Shown here piece after piece: positions 37,580 through 46,392 of a stretch of DNA of 64,000 bases (positions within the stretch are counted from its first letter, which is position 1; each line of letters starts with the position of its first letter). The notes beneath the pieces were generated by a model that made no database searches, was not told where the DNA came from, and saw only the letters and a list, made by a program, of their open reading frames with translations. This DNA is from an uncultured Bacteroidales bacterium (GTDB taxonomy: Bacteria > Bacteroidota > Bacteroidia > Bacteroidales > WCHB1-69), in NCBI GenBank assembly GCA_905233625.1, contig CAJOFJ010000010.1, positions 1 through 64,000 of the forward strand, in the 5' to 3' direction. A program made the position numbers and the translations under genes.

Positions 37580-38260
37580 CTAATCCTCTTTCAATAAGTC
37601 AGGTCGACGCTCTGAAGTTCTCTTTATTTGCTGCTCCATTCTCCAGTCATCAATTTTCTTCTGATGGCCTGATAAAAGGATTTCCGGCACCTTATGTCCT
37701 TGATAGTCAGCAGGACGAGTATAAACAGGAGCCGATAGTAGTCCATCCTGAAAGGAATCAAGCAGTGCGGAGGTCTCATCATGAAGTACGCCCGGGATAA
37801 TTCTAGCCACTGAATCGACGATGGCCATGGCCGCGATCTCCCCTCCCGAGAGGACATAATCCCCAATACTGACTTCTTCGTCAATGAACAATTCCCTGAC
37901 TCGTTCATCCACTCCCTTATAATGGCCGCACAGAATCATGATATTTTCCTGTAGGGAAAGTCTATTGGCATAATTCTGATCAAAAGTCTTGCCGTCAGGG
38001 GCCATGAAAAGCACCAGGTCATACTTCCGTTCGCTTTTCAATTGCTCTATACAGCGGGCGATAGGCTCCACCATCATCACCATGCCAGCGCCACCGCCAA
38101 AAGGATAGTCATCCACCCGACGGTGCTTGTCGGTACTGTAATCCCGTATATCATGCGTATGCAGCTCAAGATAGCCCCCCTTGACTGCCCGGCTGATAAT
38201 GGAACAGCCAAATACACCCGTAAACATTTCAGGAAATAAGGTCAGTATGTCTATTCTCAT
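37580..38260 (-). CDS. trmD: tRNA (guanine37-N1)-methyltransferase
   Basis: The 226-residue SPOUT enzyme makes m1G37, which prevents frameshifting. It starts [13 protein letters not shown]. The knotted SAM site includes [13 protein letters not shown] and [15 protein letters not shown], and the C-terminal domain ends in [10 protein letters not shown]. The length is typical. It is separated from the O-methyltransferase gene upstream by a repeat element. The usual partners rimM, rpsP and rplS are not here. Confidence 0.95.
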   Translation of the reverse strand: MRIDILTLFPEMFTGVFGCSIISRAVKGGYLELHTHDIRDYSTDKHRRVDDYPFGGGAGMVMMVEPIARCIEQLKSERKYDLVLFMAPDGKTFDQNYANRLSLQENIMILCGHYKGVDERVRELFIDEEVSIGDYVLSGGEIAAMAIVDSVARIIPGVLHDETSALLDSFQDGLLSAPVYTRPADYQGHKVPEILLSGHQKKIDDWRMEQQIKRTSERRPDLLKED

Positions 38261-38274
38261 AATTCAATTTTTTT

Positions 38275-38402
38275 CGTTTATACGTGGAGGCGTGGAGACG
38301 CTCACTTCGTTCGCTCGTCAAGACGATTAATTAATTACTTCAACGTCTTATCGCCTTAACGAATGCACGAAGTGCATGTCTTAACGCCTTGACGTCTTAA
38401 CG
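38275..38402. repeat. Octamer/17-mer inverted-repeat element
   Basis: The left arm is gtggaggc, gtggagac, the cassette gctcacttcgttcgctc and gtcaagac. The centre is gattaattaattacttc. The right arm is gtcttatc, gccttaac, the cassette gaatgcacgaagtgcat, gtcttaac, gccttgac and gtcttaac. It ends about 6 nt before the O-methyltransferase stop codon. Confidence 0.9.
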
Positions 38403-38408
38403 TATATC

Positions 38409-39050
38409 TCAGCACATCACCATCATGATACCATCCCGCAGAGGGAGCAACACATTGGTCACCCGTTCATCCCGCTGCACATATTCGTTGAATTCCATGA
38501 TGGCACGTGTATCCAAATCTTGGTGACTACCCTGCTCCACCACCTTTCCACTCCACAGCATATTGTCAATCAGCATCAGCCCACCCTTGCGCATCCGGGG
38601 CAGCAACAAATCGTAAAAATCGCGGACTCCCCTTTTCTCGGCATCTATGAACACCAAATCCCATTGGCAGTCAAACTGTGGTATCAGCTGACGCGCATCA
38701 CCTATATGAAGTCTTATTTTCTCCTTGTATTCAGATAATCCTATATATTTATCTATAATTTCTTCCAGTTCCTCATCAACCTCTATTGTATCCAGTATGC
38801 CTTCTGGGGCCAAGCCCTCTGCTAGACAAAGGGCAGAATATCCGGTAAATGTACCGATTTCCAGTGCATGCACGGGTCTGACCAAGCGGGAAATCATGGA
38901 CAGGAAGCGGCCTTGTAACTGTCCCGACAGCATCCTGGGTTTCACCATACGCAAATGGGTCTCGCGGAACAGCTGATACAACAATTCGCTTTCCTGGGTC
39001 GTGTGCGCCTCGCAGTATTCTTCTATCAAGGGAGAGGTGAGGGTTTCCAT
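38409..39050 (-). CDS. SAM-dependent O-methyltransferase (catechol/caffeoyl-CoA type)
   Basis: The 213-residue protein has the class I fold with ALEIGTFTGYSALCLAEGL (SAM loop), DLVFIDAEKRGVRDFYD (metal-binding acids) and LMLIDNMLWSGKV. These are hallmarks of the metal-dependent family 3 O-methyltransferases such as caffeoyl-CoA and catechol types. Bacterial members of unknown substrate are common. The flanking spacers are full of repeats on both sides. Confidence 0.87.
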   Translation of the reverse strand: METLTSPLIEEYCEAHTTQESELLYQLFRETHLRMVKPRMLSGQLQGRFLSMISRLVRPVHALEIGTFTGYSALCLAEGLAPEGILDTIEVDEELEEIIDKYIGLSEYKEKIRLHIGDARQLIPQFDCQWDLVFIDAEKRGVRDFYDLLLPRMRKGGLMLIDNMLWSGKVVEQGSHQDLDTRAIMEFNEYVQRDERVTNVLLPLRDGIMMVMC

Positions 39051-39051
39051 T

Positions 39052-39236
39052 TCAGGTTACAGGTTACAGGTTTCAGGTTATAGGGGATAGTAGTTATAAT
39101 TATGAATTCAAAATTCAAAGTTCAAAATTCAAAATTCAAAGTTCAGCGGTTTAGTGTTTAATGTTTAGTGTTTAATGATTAAAAACGGTAGGAATGTCAC
39201 TATCGACTATTGACTATCGACTATCAATTCTCTTCC
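39052..39236. repeat. Heptamer arrays upstream of the O-methyltransferase and downstream of xseB
   Basis: Four short heptamer families lie in series: aggttac (39052-39085), attcaaa/gttcaaa (39104-39143), gtttaat/gtttagt (39150-39178) and tcgacta/ttgacta (39199-39228). The attcaaa family is the same as in the AddB-like gene. The last array ends at the stop codon of xseB. Confidence 0.82.
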
Positions 39237-39424
39237 GCGTTCATGATTTTTGCAATTTCGGCTTCGGTTTTGGTCAGCTTGTCCTTGCATAGTTTGATGA
39301 GTAAGGTGCAGCGTTGGATTTTGTCGGAAAGCTCATCCACTGGAATGTCAGCATTCTCCATCTCACTGACGATTTGCTGTAATTCCGCCAGGGCTTCGGT
39401 ATAGGTAATCGTTTCTTTTGCCAT
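39224..39424 (-). CDS. xseB: Exodeoxyribonuclease VII small subunit
   Basis: The 66-residue protein matches XseB: TYTEALAELQQIVSEMEN, then DELSDKIQRCTLLIKLCKDKL. It forms the small coiled subunit of exonuclease VII together with XseA, which is not in this window. It has a clear promoter of its own. Its stop codon lies in the tail of a heptamer array (cgactatcaattc), so the final residues NAEEN sit next to repeat sequence. Confidence 0.9.
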   Translation of the reverse strand: MAKETITYTEALAELQQIVSEMENADIPVDELSDKIQRCTLLIKLCKDKLTKTEAEIAKIMNAEEN

Positions 39425-39439
39425 AATTCAAATTTTCTG

Positions 39440-39471
39440 CAAAGATACAATTAAATTAGCAAATGTGCAAA
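39440..39471 (-). promoter_or_regulatory. xseB promoter with -7 and -33 elements
   Basis: Minus-strand TATCTTTG (39440-39447) is preceded by TTTG (39468-39471) at a distance of 20 bp, close to the published Bacteroides consensus. Confidence 0.75.
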
Positions 39472-39477
39472 TTTGTT

Positions 39478-39629
39478 GAGCTGTGAGCCATGAGCTATGA
39501 GCTATGGGCTGTGAGCTATGAGCTTTATAAAATAAGTAGTGATTATGGTTAATAGCTGGTAGTTTGCAATCCATATACCCATTGCTCACTGCTCATAGCC
39601 CATAGCTCATAGCTCATTACTCATTGCTC
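39478..39629. repeat. Heptamer arrays gagctat/atagctc forming a large inverted repeat
   Basis: The left arm (39480-39523) repeats gagctat, gagccat and gggctgt words with period 7. The right arm (39583-39629) repeats the complementary atagctc, atagccc and attgctc words. Together they could form a long imperfect stem just downstream of the rpsE terminator. Confidence 0.82.
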
Positions 39630-39663
39630 AAAAAAAAACTCCCACCCTAAGGGCAGGAGTTTT
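39630..39663 (-). terminator. Terminator of the ribosomal protein operon
   Basis: Stem ACTCC...GGAGT with an inner CCC/GGG pair and A/T flanks, about 28 nt after the rpsE stop codon. It marks the end of the operon at rpsE. Confidence 0.88.
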
Positions 39664-39690
39664 ACATATAAAAAGGCTTTTTTGGGGGAT

Positions 39691-40209
39691 TTAGCCGTTA
39701 AAAACGGTCTCGAGCTGAACACCACGCACTTTGGCGATGGTATAAGGATCGCGGAGTTGAGCCAGGGCGTTGATGGTAGCCTTCACCACACTATGGGGGT
39801 TAGAGGAACCTTTGGACTTAGCCAACACGTTCTTCACACCAACACTTTCGAGGACGGCACGCATAGCACCACCAGCGATAACACCGGTACCAGGAGCAGC
39901 GGGTTTCATGAATACGAGAGAACCGCTGTACTTGCCTTCCTGTGCATGAGGAATAGTACCCTTGAGCACGGGAACCTGGATCAGGTTTTTCTTAGCATCG
40001 TCGATACCCTTGGCGATAGCGGCGGAAACTTCCTTTGCCTTGCCGAGGCCGTAGCCAACGATACCATTCTCATTACCAACGACGACGATAGCGGAGAAGC
40101 TGAATGTACGACCACCCTTGGTAACTTTAGTAACTCTGTTTACTGCAACCAATCTGTCTTTGAATTCGATATCGGTTGATTTTACTCTTTTGATATTAGC
40201 GTTTGACAT
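39691..40209 (-). CDS. rpsE: 30S ribosomal protein S5
   Basis: 172 residues. The double-stranded RNA-binding-like N-terminal part has [20 protein letters not shown] and [20 protein letters not shown]. The C-terminal part has [19 protein letters not shown] and [12 protein letters not shown]. It is the last gene of the operon, directly before a terminator. In most bacteria rpmD, rplO and secY would follow; here they do not. Confidence 0.97.
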   Translation of the reverse strand: MSNANIKRVKSTDIEFKDRLVAVNRVTKVTKGGRTFSFSAIVVVGNENGIVGYGLGKAKEVSAAIAKGIDDAKKNLIQVPVLKGTIPHAQEGKYSGSLVFMKPAAPGTGVIAGGAMRAVLESVGVKNVLAKSKGSSNPHSVVKATINALAQLRDPYTIAKVRGVQLETVFNG

Positions 40210-40222
40210 ATTCCTCCTCGTA

Positions 40223-40582
40223 TTAGAAAATTAAACCACCTTCTCTGGCTGCGTCGGCCAAAGATTTAATTCTACCATGATACAGATAGCCGTTACGGTC
40301 AAAAACCACAGCGTTAATGCCAGCTTCTTTCGCGCGTTCGGCGATCAGTTTGCCCACCATTGCAGACTTTTCGGTCTTGGTAACCTTCTGGTTCTTGATG
40401 TCAGCAACGACAGAGGAAGCAGATGCCAGGGTAACACCGGCTCTATCATCAATAATTTGTACGTAGATGTCCTTGTTGCTTCTGAAAACGGACATTCTCG
40501 GACGTTCAGGAGTTCCGCTAACGATTTTGCGCACGCGGTTTTTAATCCTGTTTCTTCTAAATTCTTTCTTATTATAAGCCAT
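40223..40582 (-). CDS. rplR: 50S ribosomal protein L18
   Basis: 119 residues, with [18 protein letters not shown] and a C-terminal [18 protein letters not shown]. It binds 5S rRNA in the central protuberance. It starts 18 nt after rplF. Confidence 0.97.
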   Translation of the reverse strand: MAYNKKEFRRNRIKNRVRKIVSGTPERPRMSVFRSNKDIYVQIIDDRAGVTLASASSVVADIKNQKVTKTEKSAMVGKLIAERAKEAGINAVVFDRNGYLYHGRIKSLADAAREGGLIF

Positions 40583-40600
40583 TGTCTTAAATTTTCAATA

Positions 40601-41161
40601 TTATTTTTCTGCTGATTTACCGGCTTTCTTTCTAACAACTTCACCCACAAAGCGGATACCTTTTCCTTTGTATGGTTCGGGTTTTCTGTATGAGCGGATC
40701 TTGTTAGCCACCTGGCCTAATAATTGTCTGTCGATACCTTTCAGGATGATGATGGGGTTTTTACCTTTTTCGTTGATGGTTTCCACCTTGATTTCATCCG
40801 GGAAATCGAAAAGGATATTGTGTGAGTAACCCAAACTCAGGTCTAACTGATGAGGGCCTTTGGCTTCGGCTTTGTAACCGACACCCACAACTTCCTGTTT
40901 CAGTTCGAAGCCTTTGGAAACACCGGTCACCATATTGTTGAGCAGTGCTCTGTAAAGGCCGTGGAGGGCTTTATGACGTTTCTGGTCAGTCGGACGTGAC
41001 AATTTCAGATGACCGTCTTCCACTTCCAAAGTGATATCGGGGTCAACATACTGGTGCAGTTCACCGAGGGGACCTTTAACGGTAACGACGTGAGATTTCT
41101 CGTCTTTCTTGATTTCAACACCTGAAGGAATTGAAATGGGTAATTTTCCTATTCTTGACAT
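40601..41161 (-). CDS. rplF: 50S ribosomal protein L6
   Basis: 186 residues. It starts MSRIGKLPISIPSGVEI and has the L6 signature PEPYKGKGIRFVGEVVRKKAGKS near the end in split form (PEPYKGKGIRF, then VRKKAGK). Two similar alpha/beta halves are visible. Position in the operon is normal. Confidence 0.97.
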   Translation of the reverse strand: MSRIGKLPISIPSGVEIKKDEKSHVVTVKGPLGELHQYVDPDITLEVEDGHLKLSRPTDQKRHKALHGLYRALLNNMVTGVSKGFELKQEVVGVGYKAEAKGPHQLDLSLGYSHNILFDFPDEIKVETINEKGKNPIIILKGIDRQLLGQVANKIRSYRKPEPYKGKGIRFVGEVVRKKAGKSAEK

Positions 41162-41176
41162 ATCTGTTTCCTCCTA

Positions 41177-41575
41177 TTAGCTAATATAACATAAAACTTC
41201 GCCACCGACTTTCTGAGCTTTGGCTTCCTTATCGGTCATCATGCCGTGGGAAGTGGAAACGATAGCGATGCCGAGACCATTCATTACAGAAGGCATTTCT
41301 TCAACGCCAACATATTTACGAAGACCGGGGCGGCTCACGCGTTTCAATTCGGTGATTGCCGACAACTTGGAAGTCGGATGATATTTCAAAGCGATCTTGA
41401 TCATGCCGGGATGTACGTCATCGACAAATTTATAATTCAGGATATAACCTTTCTCGAACAAAATCTTGGTGATTTCGCGTTTGGTTTTTGAGGTAGGGAT
41501 TTCCACCACTTTATGATTAGCCCTGATGGCGTTTCTCATTCGGGTTAAATAATCTGAAATCGGATCGGTATTCAT
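41177..41575 (-). CDS. rpsH: 30S ribosomal protein S8
   Basis: 132 residues. It starts MNTDPISDYLTRMRNA; the C-terminal signature is GLGIAIVSTSHGMMTDKEA. In E. coli S8 represses its own operon by binding the spc mRNA near L5; the equivalent RNA site was not identified here. Confidence 0.97.
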   Translation of the reverse strand: MNTDPISDYLTRMRNAIRANHKVVEIPTSKTKREITKILFEKGYILNYKFVDDVHPGMIKIALKYHPTSKLSAITELKRVSRPGLRKYVGVEEMPSVMNGLGIAIVSTSHGMMTDKEAKAQKVGGEVLCYIS

Positions 41576-41600
41576 AGTGTCTTTCTCCTAATTTTAAATG

Positions 41601-41900
41601 TTACCAACTTGCTTTTTTTACGCCCGGGATGAGACCAGCGGAGGCCATTTCTCTGAAATTGATACGGGAAATGCCGAACTGACGCATATAACCTTTCGGA
41701 CGACCGGTTAACTTACAACGATTGTGTAATCTGATCGGGTTTGAGTTGGGGGGCAGTTTCTGCAGAGCCACGATAGCAGCTTGCTTTGCCTCATAGTCAT
41801 TACCATTAATGATCTTCTTTAACTCCTGACGTTTAGCGGCGTATTTAGCAATTAATTTTGCTCTTTTTACTTCTCTTGCTTTTAAAGATTCTTTTGCCAT
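41601..41900 (-). CDS. rpsN: 30S ribosomal protein S14 (zinc-free form)
   Basis: 99 residues. It has [20 protein letters not shown] but lacks the four-Cys zinc ribbon of the short paralogue, so it is the long C-minus type. It lies 3 nt after rplE. Confidence 0.96.
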   Translation of the reverse strand: MAKESLKAREVKRAKLIAKYAAKRQELKKIINGNDYEAKQAAIVALQKLPPNSNPIRLHNRCKLTGRPKGYMRQFGISRINFREMASAGLIPGVKKASW

Positions 41901-41903
41901 AGC

Positions 41904-42458
41904 TTATTTCTGATTTTTAAATGGTAATCCAAACTCTTTCAACAGTGCGAGGCACTCTTTATCATTATGGGCTGTGGTAACGAAGGTGATATCCATACCG
42001 TTAATTTTAGCCACTTTGTCGATGTCGATTTCGGGGAAGATAATCTGTTCGGGAATACCGAGGGTGTAGTTACCTCTGCCATCGAAACCCTTGTCGCTGA
42101 TACCGCGGAAGTCACGGATACGAGGGATAGAAACGGAGATCAGACGATCGAGGAATTCGTACATTCTGTCGCCACGGAGGGTCACTCTCACGCCGATGGG
42201 CATACCTCTTCTCAACTTGAAGTTGGAGATATCTTTCTTTGACTTGGTAGCCACGGCTTTCTGACCGGCGATCATGGTCATTTCCTGAACACCTGCGTCG
42301 ATTAACTTCTTGTCGGCGATACCGAATTTACCGAGACCCTGGTTCAGACAGATCTTGGTGATTTTCGGGATACGCATCACGGATTTGAATCCGAACTGTT
42401 CTTTCAGTGCAGGAAGAACTTCCTTTGTATATTTTTCTTTATATCTTGGTGTGTACAT
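41904..42458 (-). CDS. rplE: 50S ribosomal protein L5
   Basis: 184 residues with [18 protein letters not shown] and [20 protein letters not shown]. Its start codon overlaps the rplX stop codon by one base (TAATG), so translation is likely coupled. Confidence 0.97.
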   Translation of the reverse strand: MYTPRYKEKYTKEVLPALKEQFGFKSVMRIPKITKICLNQGLGKFGIADKKLIDAGVQEMTMIAGQKAVATKSKKDISNFKLRRGMPIGVRVTLRGDRMYEFLDRLISVSIPRIRDFRGISDKGFDGRGNYTLGIPEQIIFPEIDIDKVAKINGMDITFVTTAHNDKECLALLKEFGLPFKNQK

Positions 42459-42772
42459 TACTTAATCTCCTCTCCTGACTTTTTTGAATATCTAACTAAT
42501 TTGCCGTTCTCATTCTTTCTTCTGCCGATACGGGTAGCGTTACCCTGTGCGTCGATAAGCATCAGGTTAGAAATATGGATCGGAGCTTCTTTCTTAACGA
42601 TACCGCCGTTAGGGTTCTTAGCGTTGGCCTTAGTGTGTTTTGACACCAAGTTCACGCCTTCCACCATGGCGCGGTATTTTTCGACATCGACCATCAGCAC
42701 TTTGCCCTGTGAGCCTTTGGAGTCACCGGCAATAACTTTAACGATGTCGCCTTTTTTGATGTGAATTTTCAT
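42458..42772 (-). CDS. rplX: 50S ribosomal protein L24
   Basis: 104 residues with a KOW motif near the start ([20 protein letters not shown]) and [15 protein letters not shown]. It is preceded by the only sizeable gap inside the operon, 76 nt, which holds a hairpin at the rplN stop codon. Confidence 0.97.
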   Translation of the reverse strand: MKIHIKKGDIVKVIAGDSKGSQGKVLMVDVEKYRAMVEGVNLVSKHTKANAKNPNGGIVKKEAPIHISNLMLIDAQGNATRIGRRKNENGKLVRYSKKSGEEIK

Positions 42773-42828
42773 TGCTTTTAAATTTTAATTGTTTTTCAAT
42801 TGGTCTTTGTCAATTGTCCTATATGTAT

Positions 42829-42850
42829 AATTGTTGTGTGGGCAACAATT
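42829..42850 (-). promoter_or_regulatory. Hairpin at the rplN stop codon in the rplN-rplX gap
   Basis: AATTGTTG-tgtggg-CAACAATT is a perfect 8-bp stem that includes the rplN stop codon on the minus strand. It has no T run, so it is more likely an mRNA processing or attenuation site than a terminator. Function inferred only. Confidence 0.45.
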
Positions 42851-43217
42851 AAAGTACTTCCGGAGCGAGGGAAACAATCTTCATATACTGTTTCTCACGA
42901 AGTTCACGGGCAACAGGGCCGAAGATACGGGTGCCGCGGAGTTCATCACCGGGGGTGAGGAGGACAACGGCGTTATCATCGAAGCGGATGTATGAACCGT
43001 CGTTTCTGCGGACATGTTTCTTGGTACGGACGACCACTGCCTTAGAGACAGAACCTTTTTTGATATTACCTGAAGGGATGGCGCTTTTCACGGTGACGAC
43101 CACTTTATCGCCAACGGTGGCATAGCGTTTTTTAGTACCACCCAGAACGCGGATACACAAAACTTCCTTTGCGCCGCTGTTGTCGGCCACTGCCATTCTT
43201 GTTTCTTGCTGTATCAT
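42849..43217 (-). CDS. rplN: 50S ribosomal protein L14
   Basis: 122 residues. It starts [19 protein letters not shown], with [15 protein letters not shown] and a C-terminal [20 protein letters not shown]. It is only 2 nt from rpsQ. Confidence 0.97.
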   Translation of the reverse strand: MIQQETRMAVADNSGAKEVLCIRVLGGTKKRYATVGDKVVVTVKSAIPSGNIKKGSVSKAVVVRTKKHVRRNDGSYIRFDDNAVVLLTPGDELRGTRIFGPVARELREKQYMKIVSLAPEVL

Positions 43218-43219
43218 AA

Positions 43220-43477
43220 CTATTTAGCTCTTTCAATGATTTCTACTAATCTCCAGCGCTTGCTTTTGCTCAAGGGTCTGGTTTCCATAACTCTTACTTT
43301 GTCACCGATGTTGCAATCGTTTTTCTCGTCGTGAGCCATCAGTTTGGTAGTTCTTTTGAGGAACTTACCGTACTTGGCGTGTTTCAGTCTTCTTTCGACG
43401 CTGACCACGATAGTTTTGTCCATCTTGTTGCTGGTGACAAGACCTTCTCTGACTTTTCGTTTATTTCTTTCTTCCAT
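43220..43477 (-). CDS. rpsQ: 30S ribosomal protein S17
   Basis: 85 residues with [20 protein letters not shown] and [21 protein letters not shown]-fold protein of the small subunit; normal operon position. Confidence 0.97.
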   Translation of the reverse strand: MEERNKRKVREGLVTSNKMDKTIVVSVERRLKHAKYGKFLKRTTKLMAHDEKNDCNIGDKVRVMETRPLSKSKRWRLVEIIERAK

Positions 43478-43485
43478 GGGATTAA

Positions 43486-43689
43486 TTATTTCACGTTTTC
43501 TTTCAATTCGCGCATGCGCAATTCGGTCTTGAGACGAGCCACGGTTCTTCTCTGCTCTTTGATTTTCTGAGGATTCTCGATAGGAGAAATGGCGTGGTTC
43601 AGTTTCAGTTTCACCAACTGTTGTTGTTCTTCCACTAATCTTTCCTTCACTTCAGGAGTGGAGAGTTCACGTATTACTTGCTGTTTCAT
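43486..43689 (-). CDS. rpmC: 50S ribosomal protein L29
   Basis: 67 residues forming the usual two-helix protein, with [20 protein letters not shown] and [15 protein letters not shown]. It lies 5 nt after rplP and 8 nt before rpsQ. Confidence 0.96.
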   Translation of the reverse strand: MKQQVIRELSTPEVKERLVEEQQQLVKLKLNHAISPIENPQKIKEQRRTVARLKTELRMRELKENVK

Positions 43690-43694
43690 TGCTC

Positions 43695-44120
43695 TTAAAT
43701 TTCTTCTGAATAATCTCTTCTAACTATGAACTTGGTTGCGATGGGCAACTTCTGTGCTCCGAGGCGGAGGGCTTCCTTAGCTACTTCGAAGGGAACACCG
43801 TCGGCTTCGAACATGATTCTACCGGGGCTAACGCGGGCCACGAAGTATTCGGGGGTACCTTTACCTTTACCCATACGAACTTCAGCAGGCTTCTTGGTCA
43901 CGGGCTTGTCGGGGAAGATAGAGATCCACAGCTGACCCTCACGTTTCATGTGACGGGTGATAGCCTGACGGGCAGCTTCGATTTGGCGACCGGTGATCCA
44001 GCATTCCTCGAGGGCTTTCAGGGCGAAAGAACCGAAAGCGATTTCAGAACCGCGTTTGGTGATGCGTTTCATTCTGCCCTTTTGCGGTCTTCTGTATTTG
44101 GTCTTTTTTGGTTGTAACAT
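43695..44120 (-). CDS. rplP: 50S ribosomal protein L16
   Basis: 141 residues. It starts [18 protein letters not shown], with [20 protein letters not shown] and PIATKFI. The conserved basic loops that contact tRNA are present. Confidence 0.97.
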   Translation of the reverse strand: MLQPKKTKYRRPQKGRMKRITKRGSEIAFGSFALKALEECWITGRQIEAARQAITRHMKREGQLWISIFPDKPVTKKPAEVRMGKGKGTPEYFVARVSPGRIMFEADGVPFEVAKEALRLGAQKLPIATKFIVRRDYSEEI

Positions 44121-44170
44121 TGTTGTATAATTTTATTGTTTATATACTATTGATTGTGAAGTCAACGCTG

Positions 44171-44890
44171 TTAGCTTCTTTTCTCTTTGCGGGGACCGCG
44201 GGGAGCACGTTTGGCTGTGCCCTTGGTTTCCTTGGCCTCGTTGTTGGCTGCGAAGAGGTCTCTCTTGCCATAAACCACACCTCTGCAGATCCAAACTTTG
44301 ATACCGATACGACCGTAAGTGGTATGGGCTTCTGCGGGAGCGTAATCGATGTCGGCTCTCAGAGTATGGAGAGGAGTTCTTCCTTCCTTGAAGTGTTCGG
44401 TTCTTGCCATTTCAGCGCCGCCGAGACGACCTGAGCAGGAAACCTTGATACCTTCCGCATTGGCGCGCATGGTAGCAGCAATAGCGGTTTTAACAGCCTT
44501 TCTGTAGGAGATACGTCCTTCAATCTGCTTGGCGATGTTCTGGGCAACCAAAACTGCGTCCAAATCGGGGCGTTTCACCTCGGAGATGTTGATTTGGATC
44601 TCCTTGTTGGTGATCTTCTTCAACTCTTCTTTCAGTTTGTCAACTTCTTGACCACCTTTACCGATAATCAAACCGGGACGGGCGGTGTTAATGGTAACCG
44701 TTACAAGCTTGAGTGTTCTTTCAATGTAAATCTTTGCGATTCCGGCTTTGAACAAACGTGCGTTCAAATATTTTCTAATTTTGTCGTCCTCGACTAATTT
44801 ATTGGCGAAATTTTTGCCGCCATACCAATTAGAATCCCATCCTCTGATAATTCCTAATCTTAAACCTACCGGATTAACTTTTTGACCCAT
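44171..44890 (-). CDS. rpsC: 30S ribosomal protein S3
   Basis: 239 residues. It has the KH domain ([20 protein letters not shown]) and C-terminal GRIGIKVWI. The tail after about residue 210 is long and basic ([20 protein letters not shown]), as in many Bacteroidota. A 50-nt gap separates it from rplP. Confidence 0.97.
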   Translation of the reverse strand: MGQKVNPVGLRLGIIRGWDSNWYGGKNFANKLVEDDKIRKYLNARLFKAGIAKIYIERTLKLVTVTINTARPGLIIGKGGQEVDKLKEELKKITNKEIQINISEVKRPDLDAVLVAQNIAKQIEGRISYRKAVKTAIAATMRANAEGIKVSCSGRLGGAEMARTEHFKEGRTPLHTLRADIDYAPAEAHTTYGRIGIKVWICRGVVYGKRDLFAANNEAKETKGTAKRAPRGPRKEKRS

Positions 44891-44907
44891 ACTTTTTGTA
44901 ATTAATA

Positions 44908-45339
44908 TTATTCGTTAGTATTATTATTGTCAACTGCAACTTCCTGAGCGCGGCTATCAAGGATGATGGTCACGTGGTTGGAACGTTTTCTGATTCTGTG
45001 TGCACGGCCCTGGGGAGCGGTTCTGATTCTCTTCAGCATTCTGCCCCCGTCAACCATGATGGTCTTCACATACAAATTGGCATCTTCCAGTCTGGCACCT
45101 TCGTTTTTAACCTGCCAGTTGGCAATAGCCGATTTCAATAATTTCAAAAGTTTCTCTGCTGACTCTTTTCTGCTGAATTTCAATACGTTCATTGCATAAT
45201 CAACATCTTTTCCTCTGATCACGTCAGCCATGATTCTGGTTTTGCGCGGGGAAGTCGGATTATCGACTAAACGAGCCATATAGACATTTTTCTTGGCTTC
45301 TTTACGCGCATCTGCTGCTAATCTTTTTCTTGCTCCCAT
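44908..45339 (-). CDS. rplV: 50S ribosomal protein L22
   Basis: 143 residues with [20 protein letters not shown] and [20 protein letters not shown]. It is longer than the 110-residue E. coli form because of N- and C-terminal extensions. It is the first gene of the block; rpsS, which normally precedes it, is absent and a promoter lies upstream instead. Confidence 0.96.
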   Translation of the reverse strand: MGARKRLAADARKEAKKNVYMARLVDNPTSPRKTRIMADVIRGKDVDYAMNVLKFSRKESAEKLLKLLKSAIANWQVKNEGARLEDANLYVKTIMVDGGRMLKRIRTAPQGRAHRIRKRSNHVTIILDSRAQEVAVDNNNTNE

Positions 45340-45433
45340 TGTTTTTGTTCTATTTTATTTTTCTAAGTATCTAATTTTCAACCTGATAGACCCGACACAT
45401 TTTTTCTTCTTCATTATCTATCAAAATTGGCGG

Positions 45434-45441
45434 CAAAAATA
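45434..45441 (-). promoter_or_regulatory. -7 element TATTTTTG for the ribosomal operon
   Basis: Minus-strand TAnnTTTG match about 95 nt before rplV. No clear -33 TTG was seen at the usual spacing. Confidence 0.55.
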
Positions 45442-45762
45442 CTAAAAATTTTCATACGATTTTCTCTTTCATGAAATTTTTTTTCAAAAAAAAGAAAACA
45501 CTGATGTTCAAGCGTGTTACGAGGGTTTTTCAATGGGGTATAAACAGCCTGATGTTAATTAATATTACATAGCATAAAAAAATAAATTCTTAAAGTCGGA
45601 TTTATGGGAATGAATTTTGACAAAAATAAAGCCCCTGAATGTAAATTCAAGGGTCAAACTGCTAATAATCTGATATTTTCGGCGGAAATTTCCCCAGGAA
45701 CAGCTTCTAGAAAACTGGGAACAAAAACCAGCAAATGCGGACCATAGGAATCAATGGGAAAT

Positions 45763-45799
45763 AAAAAAAAGAGACGTACCTCAATACGTCTCTTTTTTT
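45763..45799 (-). terminator. Terminator of the lipocalin-like lipoprotein gene
   Basis: Stem AAAGAGACGTA/TACGTCTCTTT with a 6-nt loop and T run, about 20 nt after the stop codon at 45821. Confidence 0.9.
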
Positions 45800-45820
45800 A
45801 TAACAATAATATAGTATCTC

Positions 45821-46297
45821 TTATTGTTTTGAAAGCATGAGAGAAACTGTTGCATTCTTAGAATAGTTTACGTTGGTGTTACTTGCATCCTCCACAAACT
45901 TAACAGTACCTGATACCATCATGTCTTTCTTATTCAACAATTCAATATCCAAATTATAAACGATTCTTGAAGAAAAAACGGCATTCGGAGTTATTAAAAA
46001 ATTTTCACTTTCAATGTTTAAAGTCTTGTTGCCATTAGTAGTATATTTGCCATTAAAAGTAATAACATCACTGGCAAAATCATCAAAAAAGTCGTCAACA
46101 TTACATTCAATGGTACAACTCCCGTCACTATTGAAGATCCATACATCATTCACATCCTCACTATCACCATTGACGACGGCACTGATCACTCTCCATTTAC
46201 CGGGAAGATTCTTGACATCTTTCTTACAGGAAGACATAAAAAAAGTCATACTGAACATCAATACAAAAATTCCAAAAAGTCTGATTGTTTTTTTCAT
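45821..46297 (-). CDS. Lipocalin-like lipoprotein
   Basis: The 158-residue protein has a lipoprotein signal peptide with lipobox MSSC (Cys24) and then KNLPGKWRVISAVVNG. That opening and the following series of beta strands (VWIFNSDGSCTIEC, GKYTTNGNKTLNIE) resemble the lipocalin-like families of Bacteroidota lipoproteins. The specific ligand is unknown. It has its own promoter and terminator. Confidence 0.78.
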   Translation of the reverse strand: MKKTIRLFGIFVLMFSMTFFMSSCKKDVKNLPGKWRVISAVVNGDSEDVNDVWIFNSDGSCTIECNVDDFFDDFASDVITFNGKYTTNGNKTLNIESENFLITPNAVFSSRIVYNLDIELLNKKDMMVSGTVKFVEDASNTNVNYSKNATVSLMLSKQ

Positions 46298-46336
46298 AGC
46301 TTATAATTTTTATTATGGTTTTTATTTTTGAAAGTG

Positions 46337-46344
46337 CAAAGATA
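46337..46344 (-). promoter_or_regulatory. -7 element TATCTTTG for the lipocalin-like gene
   Basis: Minus-strand perfect consensus about 40 nt before the start at 46297. It lies back to back with the amidohydrolase promoter, so the upstream parts overlap. Confidence 0.65.
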
Positions 46345-46365
46345 CAAAAAAAAAGAATAAAAATG

Positions 46366-46373
46366 TATCTTTG
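46366..46373 (+). promoter_or_regulatory. -7 element TATCTTTG for the amidohydrolase gene
   Basis: Perfect consensus 20 nt before the ATG at 46393. It rules out the in-frame starts at 46315 and 46363, which lie upstream of the expected transcription start. Confidence 0.7.
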
Positions 46374-46392
46374 CATCTTGAAAAAAAATAAC

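Larger units (their letters stand above)
45340..45820. other. Gene-free spacer upstream of rplV
   Basis: The 480-bp spacer holds the rplV promoter, an AT-rich stretch with no reading frame, a small hairpin near 45632-45653 (CCCTGAAT/ATTCAAGGG) and the terminator of the lipoprotein gene. No trace of rpsS coding sequence was found in it by eye. Confidence 0.6.
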
